A DNA stretch of 64,000 nucleotides from positions 3,658,001 to 3,722,000 of the forward strand of contig JAQQWL010000011.1 in NCBI GenBank assembly GCA_038363925.1. The letters run 5' to 3'. A model generated the notes under the pieces. That model did not search any database. It had not been told where the DNA came from and saw nothing but the letters and a program-made list of their open reading frames with translations. The stretch comes from Apiospora phragmitis. Its lineage: Eukaryota > Ascomycota > Sordariomycetes > Amphisphaeriales > Apiosporaceae. This document shows positions 11,090 through 24,172 of this stretch, in pieces. How positions within the stretch are numbered: position 1 is the first letter of the stretch; every line of letters begins with the position of its first letter. The translations under genes and the position numbers were made by a program.

Positions 11090-12850
11090 TAAATAATTAT
11101 ATATTTTTTAAAATTAATTATATTATTAAATCGGTTATTTTTTTATATATTTTTATTTTTATAAATATTAATTTAACTTAAACATTTTAAATTAATTTAA
11201 ATTACTCTTTATTTAATTCGTTATTTAATTTTATATCTTTTTTATATATTCGTATTTTATAACTTATTTCGCCGTAAATATTATAACGCTTTTTACCGGT
11301 CGCCCTTCGTTTTAATGAACCCCTTATTCTATATTTATTAGTCGCTAGACGCTTTTTTTTACCTTTTCGTTATATAGCTTTTAAAGGTTTTTTTTTTAAA
11401 TTAAACGCGCGATTTTTTTTAATAAAAATATATTTAATTTTTTATAAAAGAAGTTTTATTTATTATTATATATATTTCGTTATTTAATTTATAATATTTA
11501 AAATTAATATTAAAAAGTTTTTTAATAAATATAAAATATTTAATTATTTATTAAAGGTTAAATCGCGTTTAAAAGTTATAAGTATTAATTATTTTCGAAC
11601 GTAACGAGTTAAATATAAGCGTTTAAAAACGTATATTTAATTTATTAATTATTTTATCCGAGTAATAAAATATTAAGTTAAATATATTAAATTTAAATTT
11701 AATAATATTTTTTATAAAAAATAATAAAATACGCGGCTTTAAAAATAAAATAAAAAAGTTAATTTTATAGTATAATTTATTAACGCTTTAATAAATAGTC
11801 TATTTTTTTTTAAATAAGTACGCTTTAATAATAAATAAAATGTTATATTTAAAAGTTAAAATAAGTAAAAAGAGTAAAAAGGTATATTAAGCGTGATAAT
11901 ATCGTTATTTTTATAATATTTTTCGAATTTAGTTAAAATATAGCTTTTATAATTATTTAAAATTTAAAAATAACAAAAGCTTTTTATCTACGTTTTAATA
12001 TATTTATTAAAATATCGAATTTAATTTAAGCTCGTCTTATTATTAATTTAATTATTAAAAGCTAGTTTAATTACTTAATTACTTAATAAGTTATATTTAT
12101 AAAATTAATTTAGAAAATAATATTAATTATACGCATTAATCTATTTAATAACCGTTAATTATTTTTAATTATTAAATTAAACTAATTTTACTTTTTTATA
12201 ATAATCGGCGCGTAATATAATAAATATTAATTTAATCATATTTATTATAAAGCCGGTTTTATTAAAACTTTATATATTTTTATTTATAATATTATACTTA
12301 GTTTTAATATTCGTAATTAATGCGAATTAGTCGGAAATAATATTTATATCTTTATAAAAAGCCTTTTAATAATTATATTAACGGTTTATTAGAGTTTTAA
12401 AATCCGGGTTAAAATTAATAAAGCGTTTAATTTAATGCTTTTCGACGCGGTCGCCGCCGCGCGATTTTGAAAAAAGATTAGCTATATTTTTTATAATATT
12501 AATATTAAGAAGTATCTTTTAAATACTTAAATTAATTATATAATTATAAAGTAATATTTTTAATTAAATTAAATTTATATTATAAATATTAGATTTCGCG
12601 TTAAAGTTTAATACCGCGAAATTAGTCGCTTAAAATAATTTAAAGAATAATATACAGTTTTAATAAACCTTTTTAATTAATTTAATTTAAACCTTTTTAT
12701 ATTATTTAAATTCTTAAAATAATATAATCCTTTTCCATTAAATTAGTATTATAGTTATAAAGATATTACGTGTTAAAGTTTAATTATATAAGTTTAAAAA
12801 AAAGTAATTAATTTAATAATATAGTCGACTTAGTAATAAACGACGTTAAT
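11090..12850 (-). mobile_element. pogo/Fot1-like (Tc1-mariner superfamily) transposon, RIP-inactivated copy 1
   Basis: About 1.76 kb, the usual size of fungal pogo/Fot elements. Ends are inverted: the left reads TATATTATTAAATCGG near 11122, and the right carries the reverse-complement form around 12795-12846. The minus-strand transposase lies between them. Boundaries are accurate to a few tens of bases only, because RIP has eroded them. Confidence 0.7.
11202..12790 (-). pseudogene. pogo/Fot1-like DDE transposase remnant
   Basis: Minus-strand frames broken by RIP-type stops follow the order of a pogo-like transposase. An N-terminal block resembling the CENP-B/psq helix-turn-helix lies around 12650-12790. 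A second HTH block near 12430-12470 reads RGGDRVEKH*IKRFIN. Then come FNPDFKTLINR and, from about 12300, the start of the DDE_1 domain with SFNKTGF in place of SFDETGF, so the first catalytic Asp is Asn. The C-terminus near 11280-11320 reads RRATGKKRYNIYGE, a CCHC knuckle with Cys turned into Tyr, followed by a stop at 11202-11204. Superfamily assignment is firm; exact ends are not. Confidence 0.8.
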
Positions 12851-13264
12851 ATAATAATAAAAATAAAAAAGCTAAGAATTTCTTTGATTTTTTATAAAAG
12901 TAGTCTCGACTTTATTATTTATAGCTTTATTTTTATTTAATATATTAGAGTTTTAAAACTTAGTTTTTTTTATAAGTTTAAAAACTTTTTTATATAAAAT
13001 AATATGCGTATATACTAATTTAACGCTATTAAAGAGTTTTTTAAATAAAAAAAACTTAAATTAATTAATAGCTTATTTATTTATTAAATATATTTAAAAA
13101 GCTTTTAAATTAAAAATTAAAATAACGTTTAAAGTTTAATATTTAAAAAATATTATATTATATAAAGCGTATATAGAAAACTAATTAAATATATATAAAT
13201 AATAATTAATTTGATTTTAATTTTAAAGTTATTTAATTTTTACTTTTTATTATATATTTACTAT

Positions 13265-13852
13265 ATAATAATATAGTTTACTACTAAGTTAACTATATTA
13301 TTAAATCGGCTACTTTTTTTTAACCTATGTAATTAAACTTTAATACGTAATATCTTCATAATTATAATACCGATTTAATTGAAAAAAGATCGTATTATTT
13401 TAATAATTTAAGCGACGCGAAAATTAAGCTATTTATTAAAGCGTTAATAAATTATATTACGATATTAAAAAAAAATTCTTATTTTTAAGACTATATATCT
13501 TATTATTTTTATAAAAAATAATATTAAATTTAAATTTAATATATTTAGTTTAATATTTCATAAAAAACAAAATATTTATTTATTAAAAAAACCTTTTAAT
13601 ATTAATTTTAAATAATGTACTTTATAAGCGAATTTATTAAATAATCGAATTAACTACTTCTTTTTAATTTAATATAAACTTATTTAATTTTTTTATTCCT
13701 TTATTATATAATATAGTCGGCACTTAAAAAGAAAACTAAATAATTCTAGCGCTTTAAGGGATTTAAAAAAACTTAAAATTAAATCTTTAATTTATTTTTA
13801 AAACGTACGATATTCTTTACGCGTTCGTTTATAATTAATAGCTTAGTTTTTA
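13265..13852 (+). mobile_element. pogo/Fot1-like transposon copy 2, 5' part, cut by element A
   Basis: The sequence from 13265 is an inverted copy of 12846-12650: the same terminal block (ACTATATTATTAAATCGG) and the same start of the transposase (NTDLIEKRSYYFNNLSDAK on the plus strand). It runs up to 13852, where the LTR of element A begins. The continuation was not recognised on the far side of A (after 21618). Confidence 0.65.
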
Positions 13853-14561
13853 TATTACGAACGGGCTTAACTCATACGACTAGCCCACCCCGAAAACGGC
13901 GCTAGAATAACCCGAGGCGCTTACTAACTACTAATCACGAAACCCACCCTACGAGCCCCTCGGTTAGCAAGGCCCGTTTATTAATAAAAAACTATTAAAA
14001 CTATCGGAGTTTATTAATTACGATAACTAATATTACGATAATTAAAAGTAGCATAGCTACCTTAGGCTAATACTTAAAGGATAATATGAGATAAATAGCT
14101 AAAAAAAGATAGCTACGTTAAAATAGTATTTAATCACGTAAAAATAGAGATAAAAATATTACGTAATAAAGCTTTAATAATCTACTTAATAATATTAAAT
14201 AATATTAAGTGATATTAATTATAATTAAGCAGCTATAAAATAGTATTTATATTAATAAAAAAAGGATTAAATATATAAATAATAAATATTCCTTATATAT
14301 TTTATATAAATACTTTTTATTTTAATAATTAATTTAAATATTAATCTAATTTATTAATAAGGTAAATAATTTTAATAACTTTATTATAAATACCTTTAAA
14401 TCTATATACTTTAATTACTTTTTATTTTTATAATTATTATATATTATATTAATAAAAGCGGACTTTTATCGCACGTTTAAATACTTTTTTATATTATTAA
14501 ATATAAACCCTTAATACGTTTTATTAGGTTTTTTTTTAAAACTTAAATAACGTTCGTTATA
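13853..14561 (+). repeat. 5' LTR of element A
   Basis: 709 bp, starting TATTACGAACGGGC and ending GTTCGTTATA; these are RIP-altered forms of TGTTACG and GTTCGTTACA, seen less mutated in element B. Its pair is at 20834-21618. Confidence 0.9.
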
Positions 14562-15680
14562 TTTTAATTACTTTTAATTTTATAAGTTATTATTTAAACT
14601 TTTAAATAATAATACTTATAAAAATTATATTTACGCTTAGACCTAATAATACCCCTCGCTACGGAAAAAGCTTTACCGCTATTACGAACACCTCTTAACG
14701 AGAGCTCGTTATAAAAATAAATAGCGATAATAATAATAATAGCCTTACTCGGTAAACGTTAATTAAACGAATTAAAAAAATTTAAATAAAAGAGCGCTAA
14801 TTATTAATATTATTATATTAAGTTCGAAAAAAAAGGTAACGAACTTTTAATTAAAAATATTTTAAAATAAATATTAAATATCGACGAGCTACGCGAAGAA
14901 ATACGCCTTTTCTATACCGCCGCTAATATTATTTAAACTTTTATTACTTTTAAAAAAGGTATAAAAATTAATACCTTAGCCGTTTTTAATAAGATAAGTA
15001 GGAATTTCCGCGCATTCTTTATTTAAGTTAAAGCTTATTAACGGTTTTATAAAAAAATATTTTAAGATATTATTTAATAAATTATTTACGCCGTTTCGTT
15101 TTTTAAAAACAAAATATTCGCCTAGTTTAAACTTTATTTAAATAAATTAATAAAAAATAATTAATAAATTAAACTATATCGCGTAAAGGTATAAAATTTT
15201 TTTAAAAATTATAATAATTTCGAATAAGTTTTTTAAATTATTTTTTTAAAATCTCGACGAGAAGCGATAAATAAAAAAAGAATTAAAAACTTTTAAATAA
15301 AAAGGATTAATTATTTTTTATACCGCCGAATTCTAACGTATTATAGCTCGATTAAATTATACCGAAATTATAAAAATTATAATATATTATTAAAGATTAA
15401 GAAAAATATTAAAAACAAATTTAGCCGGCTTAATATCTTTAATAATTTCTTTTCGTATATAAAGCTTATTATTAAGATCGATATTTATATATATAAACGA
15501 TGTTATAAAAAATAAAGCGGACCGTAACGATAAATTAATCGAGTTTAAATTAATATAAAATAATTACGTTATTATAATAATATATTATTAAAAAATAGTA
15601 TAATATATAGCTATTATAGCGGACTTATAGATTTTAACGCTATTAAATATAATAAGTATAATAAGAAGTAGAGCGTTATT

Positions 15681-15725
15681 TATTATAATTATTAAAAATA
15701 GGGATATTTCGCCCGAAACTATCGA
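15681..15725 (+). pseudogene. Gag zinc knuckle of element A, all ligands mutated
   Basis: The frame reads YYNY*K*GYFARNYR. Against the CX2CX4HX4C knuckle, all three Cys and the His are now Tyr, each explained by one transition. Element B at 25286-25330 keeps the first Cys and the His (CYNY*K*GHF), which supports the identification. Confidence 0.8.
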
Positions 15726-17499
15726 TTTTTAAAAAAGACTTTTAAAGAGTTTTAAATAAGCGATAAATTAATATTACTAATAATCGATTAACCTTTATAA
15801 TTATTAAAGGGAGTAATATTAATAATATATTAAATGTACCCTATAGTAATTTATTTTAAATAGCTTATTATAATAATAATTACTATAACTATTTAATAAA
15901 AAAAAAAAGACGGGATAGTTTTTTAAAACCTTTAAATAATAAGGTATTACGTATACCCTCGTGATAATATAACGATAACCTAGTTATAATAAAAAAAATA
16001 GCGAGGATAATAATAAAAATAAAAACTAAAAAAACTGCTTAATCCGCGATAAGCGGCGATTAAATAACTTTAAACGGCTTATTAAACTATTTACGCTAGA
16101 ACTCGTTACCGAAGTAATAAAGCCCCGAAACTTAAATATTAACGGATAATTAGCGATCTTAAGAGTTATACTTTTCGAATTATAAAAACTATAATAAATA
16201 TTTATTATATATAAACTCGAATAAAAAATAAAAAGAAACTACGTTATCGGCGATAATTTTAGAATTTCGTTAATATATAATAATTATTTCTTACTCGCTT
16301 AAATCGGTTATATCTATAATAATTATACCGAGCACTTAATAAAAAAGCTCGAGGAGGGATAGTTCTTTAAAAAGATTAATAAGTAATTAATTAAATAACT
16401 ATATCTCGACTATTTTATTAAAAAAAATTAAAACGATTATATTTAACCCCCGCCGAGTTTACTTATTAATTAAAAAAACTTTATAATAATCCTAGGAATA
16501 TTACTTAAAAGGATAAGATTAAAAAGATTATATTAATAATAAATATTTATAGCACGCTTAAGAGAAGTTACGAGCCTATTAAACGCTTAAAAAAAGCGCG
16601 TAATATTTCTAAGATTTTTAAAATTTCTAAATTAAGCGACTTATTATAATAATAAGATTTTAAACACCGCTATTATCGTATAATTACGAAATACTGTATA
16701 TATAAACCCGTCGTTATTAATAAATAATTAATAAACGAAACTTATTATAACGGTTAAAAAACGACTCCCGCCGGTTATAAAAAAACGATACTTAATAAAA
16801 TACGATAGATCTTTATATTTAATAACGGATAACTAAGATATCTATAATTATATTATATTAATAATCGAAATAAAAAGAGTTATTATTTAAGCGTTACTAA
16901 ATAGCGGAGCGTAAAATAATTATATTTTATTACGAATCGTTAATAACTTAGTTTTAAAATAATAAGAAAAAAACGCTTTATATTAATTTAAAACCGTTAA
17001 TAAAGGATTTATAACGTATAATAATAAGAATATATAAAAAAAGTCGCGAATTTTTTAATTAATATTAAAAAACGTTATAAATAAATTACGTATAATATTA
17101 CGAACGTTATAAGATATAATATAATTTTAAAAATACCTTAATTACGGGTAAATAATTTTAAAATTAATTAAAAAATAAGCTAACTGTAATAAAATATTTT
17201 AAAAAGAGGTTTAATTAATAAATAACTGTTTAAAACATAACCCCTTAATAAATTTAAAATTTTTAAAATATATGTTATTATTAAAAAGCTTAAGCTAAAA
17301 ACTATAACGATTATATTAAAAAAGTACCGGTAATTTAAAACCTTTTTTAATAAAAAGCTAAAAAAATAAGTTACCGTTTTATATATAATAAGATTATAAA
17401 ATACCGTTAAATAAAAGAAGAGAACCCTTTTTTATACCGATTTATAAACTAAATTAAGAGTACGAAAAAACTTTAAAAAACTATATTACGAAAAAGCTT

Positions 17500-18050
17500 A
17501 AAAAGGAGTTATATAACTATTTAGATTATTAATAAACTTCTTTATACTTTTTGCTTTAAAAAAAAGTAAAGACGGAAAACTTAAATAATAAATATATATT
17601 AATTACTAAAAACTTAACGAAATTATTATTAAGAACCGGTACCTCTTACCTTTAATTAGCGATTTATAAAATAAGCTATTATACAGTAAAATCTTTATAA
17701 TACTTAATTTTTTTAATATATATAACTTAATTTATATTAAAAAAGGAGAGAAATAAAAAACCGCGTTTCGAATTAAATATAGATATTTTAAATATTAAGT
17801 TATATTATCCAACTTAATTAACGCGTTAACTAGCTTTTAAATAATAATTAACCACGTTTTATAAAAATACCTTAATAAATTTATCGTAATATATCTTAAT
17901 AATATCTTAATTTACTCCGAAAATAATAAATAATACTAAAAATATATAAAGCTAATACTTTAAAAACTATAGAACGCTAACTTATTAATTAATTTAAAAA
18001 AAGCGAATTTTATTAATAATCCATTATATTTATAAAATATATAATATCCC
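17500..18050 (+). pseudogene. Reverse transcriptase remnant of element A
   Basis: The minimal RT core is readable on the plus strand: KNRYLLPLISDL from 17631, then YNLIYIKKGEK*KTAFRIKY around 17730-17790, then FIVIYLNNILIYS at 17881-17918. The catalytic pair Asp-Asp is Asn-Asn. Stops are TAG or TAA at expected Trp/Gln positions. Confidence 0.85.
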
Positions 18051-20234
18051 CTAGAAAAATCCGGATAAAACCTATTAAAATTTTAATAATTAAAAAGTAG
18101 CCTACGCCTATAAACGCTAAAAAAATTAAATCTTTTTTAAAACTAATTGATTATTACCGGATATTTATCCCCAGATTTAATAAGTTAATAATACCCTTAA
18201 TAAACTTAATAAAAAAGGACGAGCTATTTTAATAAATAAATAAAAAAGATTAAGCCTTTTATAATATTAAGGAACGAATCTTTAATAAATTAATACTTTA
18301 CGTAATAAACACTTTTAAACTATTTAAAATTAAAACCGATATATTGAACTATATAATCAAAAGGTAATTAAATTAATAAAATAATAATAAAAAGTTATAC
18401 CTCGTTAAATTCTTTTTTAAAAAATTAAATAAACTAAAACTTAATTACTAAATTTATAATCAAGAATTAATAACTATTATTAAAATATATAAAAATTAGA
18501 GATATTATTTTAACGAAATAATAAAACTAATAAAAGCCTATACTAACTATAAGATCTTTATAATATTTACTACTATTAAAAAATTAAATAAATAATAAAT
18601 ATAATAGTCCGAATTCTTATTAAAATTTAACCTTATTATTATTTACTATAAAAGTAATAAAAATAGTCGTACTAATATTTTAAACTAACGATTAAACTAT
18701 TAAAACGAATCTAGCCTAAAATATAAACTATCTTAACTTATAATTTAAACGGTAACCTTACGCCGTTATAATAATTAAATACCAGTAATTCTATATAATA
18801 TAGTAACGATTAAATCTCTAAGTTCTAATAATTAAATTAAACCTCGGATCTTATTAAAAATTAATTCGAAAAACGAGATAACCTCGTTTTTTATCGAAAT
18901 AAGATTTATATCCCTATATAATATTATAAAAAGTTTATTAAAAGTTTTTACGAATATTTAATACATAAATACTAAAAAATATTTAAAACTTAAAAACGAA
19001 TTACTAAGTAATTCGATTACGAGAACCTTAAAATAGCCGTAATTAAAATTATTAGCGAATAAGACCTCTATAATAAGGTTAAAGCTAATAAATACCGGCT
19101 ATACGAGGAGCTATAACTAATTCCACCACTAAATAAAGCGTAAAAAATAATCGTACTCGATTTTATCATTAAGCTACCCTTATTAAAAAAACCCTTAACT
19201 AAGGTTAGCTATAATAACATCTTAATAATTACGGATAAACTTACGAAATATACCTACTTTTATTATATAAAGAATTTAATAATATTAACGACCTAGCTTA
19301 CACGTTCTTATAAATAATCGTTAACTAGTATAAGCTATTCGAAACGATCATTTTTAATTAAAACAAGTTATTTACCGCTAAGTTTTAGAAATTATTTATA
19401 ATATAACTCGATATAAAGTATAAACTATTTATAACTTACTACCCTTAAACGGATAAATAAACCGAGCGAATAAACTAAACCTTAAAATAATATTTATATT
19501 ATTACATTAATTATAAATAAAATAATTAAATATAATTATTATTTATAATATAATTCGCTTATAATAACGTAAATAACAAAGCTATACATATATTACTATT
19601 TCGAATAAATTATAAGTATAACCTAGAAATTAGTAAAATACCTCTAAAAAAAAGTTAATACCTATCGCGACTATATAAATTAAAAAATTAAAAAAAACTC
19701 TAAATAATACTATAATAAAACCTTACCTTCTTCTAATAACGGATAAAAAAACGCGCCGACTAAACTAAGTTAAAAAAATTAACCTTAAAAAAGGGAAGAA
19801 AAGTTTACCTCTTACGGCGAAATATTAAAACTAAACGATTAAATAAAAAACTAATCTTTAAAAAAATTAAATTATTTAAAATCGTAAAATTTATTTTAAA
19901 AACTAATTACTCATTATTACTACTTAAAATAATACGGATACACTTTATATTTTATATTTTACTATTTAAACTAATTATTAAGAATATAAAAATCGAAGCG
20001 AATTAATACGAGTACGAAGTTAAAATAATTTTAAATAAAAAAAAAAAAAAAAATTTAACTATACCTCGTTAAATAAAAAGGTTACTTTATAAAAAATAAT
20101 ACTTAAAAACTTAAAAAATATTTAAAGAATACCGCTAAAGCTTTTTAAGCGTTTAAAGCACGACCGTAAACGAATCGAGGAGATCCGGAAAAAAGGAAAA
20201 GTCCGTAGTATTTTAATCGACCACGCCGAAACCC

Positions 20235-20445
20235 CTACGCAATTATACGGCCATAATAGCCTCTAACTCCCGGCGTTCCTACTCCTTTAATTCGTTTAAA
20301 AAGCGAAGTCCACGTTATACTAGCTTAATACCCTAAGAACGGGCTATCTCTTTCTACTTACGTAAACGAATTAAACGGGTAATAGCCTCGTTTATTTCCT
20401 CTTAATACCGCTTTTAAAGTTTAAAAAACCGCTCCTCGGCTAAAA
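20235..20445 (-). pseudogene. Antisense coiled-coil-like ORF near the 3' end of element A
   Basis: On the strand opposite to gag-pol, one frame reads INEAITRLIRLRK*KEIA followed by RGLRFLNELKE*ERRELE. It is interrupted only by TAG/TAA where Gln or Trp is expected. The composition (Leu, Arg, Lys, Glu) suggests a charged helix. Corresponding frames exist in elements B, C and D. Local GC is higher than in the rest of the element. No function is known to me. Confidence 0.65.
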
Positions 20446-20833
20446 CCTCCTTATAATTAAAATAACGGTACTCTTTTTAAATCCGCTTAAAAGAATAGAA
20501 AAGAACGCTTAGCTCGTTATAAACCGAGGCCGAACGAGTGCACTCTTAACACTTTCCAACGCCTTCTATTATAATATATTTCTACCCCTTAAAAACATAA
20601 CGAGAGCACGGTATAATTTTAAAACTAAACTCGTTAAAGGATAAAATAAAATAATAACGGCGAGCCGTAAAAGCTTTCGATAAAGAACAACGTTTCTTAA
20701 TATAACTAAATACTATAATAAGTATATTATACGAAAAAAAAAAGGGAAAACTTATTAAACTTAATATAACGGCACGTATTAAATATTTATAATAATTGCT
20801 TTAAAAATAAAATAAATAAAGGAAAAGGGATAA

Positions 20834-21618
20834 TATTACGAACGGGCTTAACTTATACGACTAGCCCTACTTTAAAAACGGCGTTAAAATAACCCGAGGC
20901 GTTTATTAATTATTAATTACGAAAACTACCCTATAAACCCTTCGGTTAATAAAGCTCGTTTATTAATAAAAAATTATTAAAACTATTAGAATTTATTAAT
21001 TATAATAATTAATATTACGATAACTAAAAATAGCATAGCTACCCTAGGCTAGCACTTAAAGGATAATACGAGATAAATAGTTAAAAAGAGATAGCTATAA
21101 TAAGGTAATACTTAGTTACGTAAAAATACGAAATAAAAACATCGCGTAATAAAACCTTAGCGATTTACTTAATAATATTTAATTAAATAATATTAAATAA
21201 TATTAAATAATATTAAATAATATTAAATAATATTAAATAATATTAAATAATATTAAATAATATTAAATAATATTAATTATAATTAAATAGCCGCGAAACG
21301 ATATTTATATTAATAAAAGAGGGATTAAATATATAAACGATAAATATTCCCTATATATCTTATATAAATACTTTTTATTTTAATAATTAATTTAAATATT
21401 AATCTAACTTATTAATAAAGTAAATAACCTTAACGATCTTATTATAAATAATTTTAAGTTTACGCACCTTAATTACTTTTTATTCTTACGGCTATTATAT
21501 ATTATATCGATAGAGGCGGACTTTTATCGCACGTTTAGATACTTTCTCGTATTATTAAATATAAACCCCTAGTACGTTTTATTAGGTTTTTTTTAAAACC
21601 TAGATAACATTCGTTATA
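20834..21618 (+). repeat. 3' LTR of element A
   Basis: 785 bp; 76 bp longer than its 5' partner, which matches an expanded decamer array at 21187-21275. It is preceded by a purine-rich tract (GGAAAAGGGA at 20821-20830) consistent with a polypurine tract. Confidence 0.9.
21187..21275. repeat. Decamer tandem array (TATTAAATAA)n
   Basis: About nine near-perfect units of TATTAAATAA inside the 3' LTR of element A. The 5' LTR has only two or three related units around 14180-14220. Confidence 0.95.
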
Positions 21619-21791
21619 CTTTAATTAAAACGCGAAATATCTATTAATTATTATAAATTAACTAATTTCGAAAAAGAGACGATTATATAATAAATTATTA
21701 ATCTAGATACGTAATCGTTTCTTCCTCGACTTAACGATATAAAAGATATAGCGAGTCGATTACTTCGTTAACGCGACGCGAGACGCGTTAA

Positions 21792-22440
21792 TATAACGAA
21801 CGCTATTTAAAGCTTTAAAAAAAACCTAGTAAAACGTATTAAAGTTTATATTAATAATATAAGAGAGTATTTAAACGTGCGATAAAAGTCCGCTTTTATT
21901 AATATAATATATAATAACCGAGTCGTAACGTAATAATAAAGTACATAAATAAAAGTATTTATATAATAAATTTATTAAAGTTATTTATTTTATTAATAAA
22001 TTAAAATTAATATTTAAATTAATTATAAAAATAAGGAGTATTTATATAAAATATATAAAAAATCGTTTATCGTTATATATTTAATCCCTCTTTTATTAAT
22101 ATCTTTTAAGTTTTAAGGCTCTTTAGATCTCGTCGAGATCTCGAAAGCTGCTATCTCGTAGTTATTTTATCTTTACGTGATTTATAGTGGTTATCTTATT
22201 TTAATTAATTATTTTATATTATTTATTTTTATTTACTTATTTTAAATTAATTAGTTTCGACGTATTTTTTTTATAATATTAATTATTATAGTTTTTATAA
22301 CGGTATAATAAAGCTTATTATCGTTAATAAAGCGTAAAAATTAATTAAGTTTTTACGAGGTTTTATAAACGTCTCGAGTTATTATTAATCCTTATCGAGA
22401 GGTATAAGCCCTAGCCGTATAGTCGGCCTAGGTTATAATA
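21792..22440 (-). repeat. Additional LTR, minus orientation
   Basis: Starts TATAACGAACGC and ends GGTTATAATA, the reverse-complement termini of the LTR family seen in A-D, with the shared inner block around the CGTGCGATAAAAGTCC motif. Flanking pentamers (GTTAA left, TTATC right) do not match, so a clean solo LTR is not supported. It could be one end of a truncated element. It faces the 3' LTR of A across 173 bp, forming an inverted pair. Confidence 0.75.
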
Positions 22441-22551
22441 TTATCTCCCCTCTTTTATTTACGTTATCTTTAAAACGGCGGTATTATACTAAGTATTACG
22501 TTTAAAAGAATCGTACGAACCTTAAGATTTTAAAATATATTAATAACTTTT

Positions 22552-22835
22552 TATATAAATTCGAGGTTTTTTTACGATTACTTAATTAAGCTGGGTATAA
22601 TAAATAAAAAGAAGCTTATAATCGCTATTATATCCCTTCGAAAGTCGTACGAAAAAAAGGAGATCTCATAGATCTATTATATCGATAATAAAGATAACCT
22701 AGTAAACGCCCTTATTAAGGTATCTTTAAATAAGGCCCTCGAATAAATAGTTTTAATAAATAGCCTTACCGTATATATAAAAGCGTATATTAAAAAGCTA
22801 GACTCGTACGTCCCTAATAAAGTATAACGTATCGC
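22552..22835 (+). pseudogene. Ty1/copia RNase H C-terminal remnant
   Basis: A single plus-strand frame of about 95 codons with only two stops reads SRFFYDYLIKLGIINKKK, then ISLRKSYEKKEIS, then IDNKDNLVNALIKVSLNKAL. This matches the end of Ty1/copia polyproteins (family pattern: LRxSYExxEIS then GKDNPADALTK). The element upstream is cut off by the LTR at 21792-22440. Its 3' LTR was not identified; 22836-23493 is RIP-altered sequence of unknown origin. Confidence 0.8.
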
Positions 22836-23493
22836 GATATACGACGGTACCCTTATTATTATTACTATTTCTAAACCGTTTTTTTTAATTTATAGCGAGA
22901 AATAATATATATTAACGTACGATAACTTCCCTTATTATTATTATTATTATTAAAAGATTAAAATAATTAATTAAAAGGACTTATTAATAAAATTAATGTT
23001 AAGAAGGTATAGTATTACTTATACGGCTTAAGTAGGCACCGAATACTAGATTAGCGCAACTCATTTATACGAGACCCTCGAGAAGGGAAGACCCGTATTT
23101 AAAAGAGGGAATAGATTAATTCTATCGCTAAAATAGAAAACTACTAGTATTAGAACAGCTAGAACTAAAGCCGTTTATATTACTTTAAAAGAGGTGCTAC
23201 GTACTTATACGTATAAACCCTTTTTTATTTTATTAAAAGGTGTATACGATACCCCTCGTAGCTAGTATTAAAGATAGATATAAATAATAAAATATAACGA
23301 TATAACTTTAATTAAAACCGGAACTAGTACGTATATATAAAAGCTTATTTAATAATATTTAAATTAAAAAGTTAAGTCTTTATTATTTATAAATAAGCTA
23401 TTAATAAAAATATATATTTTTATATAATAAATATTAAACGGGATATATTTTAAGCTACGTATCGAGTTTTAAATTTATTAATTAATACGCTCG

Positions 23494-24172
23494 TGTTACG
23501 ACCTAGCCCAGCTATGCGGCTTAGAACCCACTTTACGGCACGGCCCTATAATACCCCGAACCTTTGTATAAAAACTAGTATAACTTTAAGCCCTATTAAT
23601 TAATAAAAATTTATTAATTAATAAGACTTATAACGATTAAATTATAACGATAACTAGCACCGCGACGACAGATAATATTTAACGTAGCTACTCTAAGATA
23701 GCACGAAATAGATAGCACGAAGTAAATAGTTAAGAAAGAATAAGTTATAACAGGATAATACCGGTTACATAGAGATAAAATATAAATATATTAAATTATA
23801 AATATTTAATACGAGCTAAGGAAAATAAGATATATTAAATCGTAAATATTTAATAAGATTTAAAAAATTAATAAAAGAGAAATTAAATATATAACGATAA
23901 ACGTTTCTTATATATTTTATATAAATACTTTTTATTTTAATAATAATTTAAATATTAATTTAATTTATTAATAAAGTAAACAGACTTAACGATTTTATTA
24001 TAAATACCTTGAAGTTTATATACTTTAATTACTTTTATTTTTATAATTATTATATATTATATTAATAAAAGCGAACTTTTATTATATATTTAAATACTTT
24101 TTTATATTATTAAATATAAACTTTAATACGTTTTATTAGGTTTTTTTTAAAACTTAAATAGTGTTCGTTATA
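23494..24172 (+). repeat. 5' LTR of element B
   Basis: 679 bp. Less RIP-altered at its 5' end, so the true LTR start (TGTTACGACCTAGCCC) can be read here. Confidence 0.9.

Larger units (their letters stand above)
13853..21618 (+). mobile_element. Ty3/gypsy-type LTR retrotransposon, element A (RIP-inactivated)
   Basis: 7766 bp on the plus strand, with LTRs at 13853-14561 and 20834-21618. Flanking pentamers are TTTTA (13848-13852) and CTTTA (21619-21623), a target duplication differing by one C/T change. Internal order is gag with zinc knuckle (15681-15725), RT (motif block about 17631-17665, active site 17881-17918), integrase (about 19090-19700), then an antisense ORF. The RT motifs LLPLISDL and IYLNNILIYS and the order RT before integrase place it in Ty3/gypsy. 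Confidence 0.9.

Noticed and set aside
16900..19600. CRISPR-like or satellite arrays in the AT-rich repeats
   Set aside because: The apparent regularity comes from low base complexity after RIP; there are no regularly spaced identical repeats apart from the decamer at 21187-21275.
21792..22440. Solo LTR with target duplication
   Set aside because: LTR termini are present, but the flanking pentamers GTTAA and TTATC do not match, so I list it only as an LTR.
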